A DNA stretch of 5,960 nt from an uncultured Bacillota bacterium (GTDB lineage: Bacteria > Bacillota > UBA994 > UBA5500). The notes beneath the pieces were generated by a model. It did not search any database. It saw only the letters and a program-made list of their open reading frames with translations, and was not told the origin of the DNA. The stretch covers positions 1-5,960 of the forward strand of contig CALNBW010000078.1 in NCBI GenBank assembly GCA_937874815.1, read 5' to 3'. The translations under genes were made by a program, and so were the position numbers. Every line of letters starts with the position of its first letter. The stretch's first letter is position 1. Below, piece after piece: positions 5,625 to 5,960 of the stretch.

Positions 5625-5882
5625 ATCGCCATCGCTTACAGAGAACACTTCTGTGCCAGGTTTTTGGTTGCATTTATCACAGAGCGGGACGATGTACCAC
5701 TTCCTGTCCGCCACTCCATGTTTCTGTACATGAGCGCCCACTGTAGCAGGATCCACACATATGGAACAAGAGCAGAGACTAAATTTTCTTCCCTTACGGG
5801 CCTCCCACCAAGCCTTCCATGAACTGTATCCACTCGGGGGCCTTCTATCAGATGTACCATTTAAGTTATGTACCCGTGCCAT
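5607..5882 (-). CDS. Small HNH-like zinc-binding protein (91 aa)
   Basis: The start at 5882 is chosen because a near-perfect AAAGGAGGTG lies 7 bases upstream; a longer version from a TTG at 5924 has no such site. The product begins MARVHNLNGTSD. It has two Cys pairs, C39-x2-C42 and C68-x2-C71, with a further Cys at 37, and the segment VGAHVQKHGVADRKWYIVPLCDKCN (48-72). This arrangement of knuckle, GAHV with His51, strand, then CxxC resembles the treble-clef core of HNH-type proteins. From memory, small proteins with GAHV...WYIVPLC occur in varied bacteria, mostly unnamed. Only one candidate active-site histidine (His51) lies in a plausible place, so nuclease activity is uncertain; it may only bind DNA or RNA. 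It lies beside a geneless, highly structured block and may be unrelated to the TIR genes. Confidence 0.75.
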   Translation of the reverse strand: MARVHNLNGTSDRRPPSGYSSWKAWWEARKGRKFSLCSCSICVDPATVGAHVQKHGVADRKWYIVPLCDKCNQKPGTEVFSVSDGDLEAIH

Positions 5883-5960
5883 CTTGCACACCTCCTTTCC
5901 CTTTTGGCAGTTAGATTTGTCCAATCAATGGTGCAAAACCGGAAAGGCACCCTTCCCATT

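Noticed and set aside
5883..5924. N-terminal extension of the zinc-binding protein from a TTG
   Set aside because: The ATG at 5882 has a near-perfect ribosome binding site at ideal spacing, and the extension would encode that site.

Overview
The window reads as an accessory (defence-type) region of a Gram-positive bacterium. Nearly every gene start has a strong GGAGG-type ribosome binding site, base composition is moderate, and promoters are of the extended -10 kind. A clostridial Bacillota host is my best guess, from style only. No housekeeping gene is present to anchor the taxonomy.

Layout. 111-1209 (+): a tight two-gene unit, a small multi-span membrane protein followed one base later by a TIR-fold protein of the ThsB/DUF1863 type. 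1210-1872: a gene-poor stretch holding a candidate promoter, a doubtful 43-aa reading frame, a well-supported 47-aa proline-rich small protein with RPQPPx repeats, and a perfect 10-bp hairpin. 1873-2373 (+): a second, shorter ThsB-like TIR protein. 2374-2631: terminators separating convergent genes. 2632-4515 (-): a 627-aa protein with a canonical TIR domain in the middle (WxxxE) and a C-terminal SLOG/STALD-type nucleotide-sensing domain. 4610-5142 (-): a third ThsB-like TIR gene directly upstream of it on the same strand, broken by an apparent one-base loss in an A run near its 5' end. 5143-5606: a geneless block with nested long-range complementary arms. 5607-5882 (-): a 91-aa zinc-binding, HNH-like protein.

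How they may work together. In type I Thoeris, a ThsB TIR protein makes a cyclic ADP-ribose isomer on phage infection. That signal binds the SLOG domain of ThsA and switches on its SIR2 NADase. Here the minus-strand pair has the same logic (stand-alone ThsB-like TIR, then a SLOG effector), but the effector domain is TIR rather than SIR2. Two more ThsB-like genes and a membrane partner lie alongside. I infer a TIR-rich, nucleotide-signalling immune island: either one system with several sensors, or two stacked systems (membrane protein plus TIR; and TIR sensors plus TIR-SLOG). The TIR and SLOG calls rest on motifs read by eye; the interaction scheme is inference.
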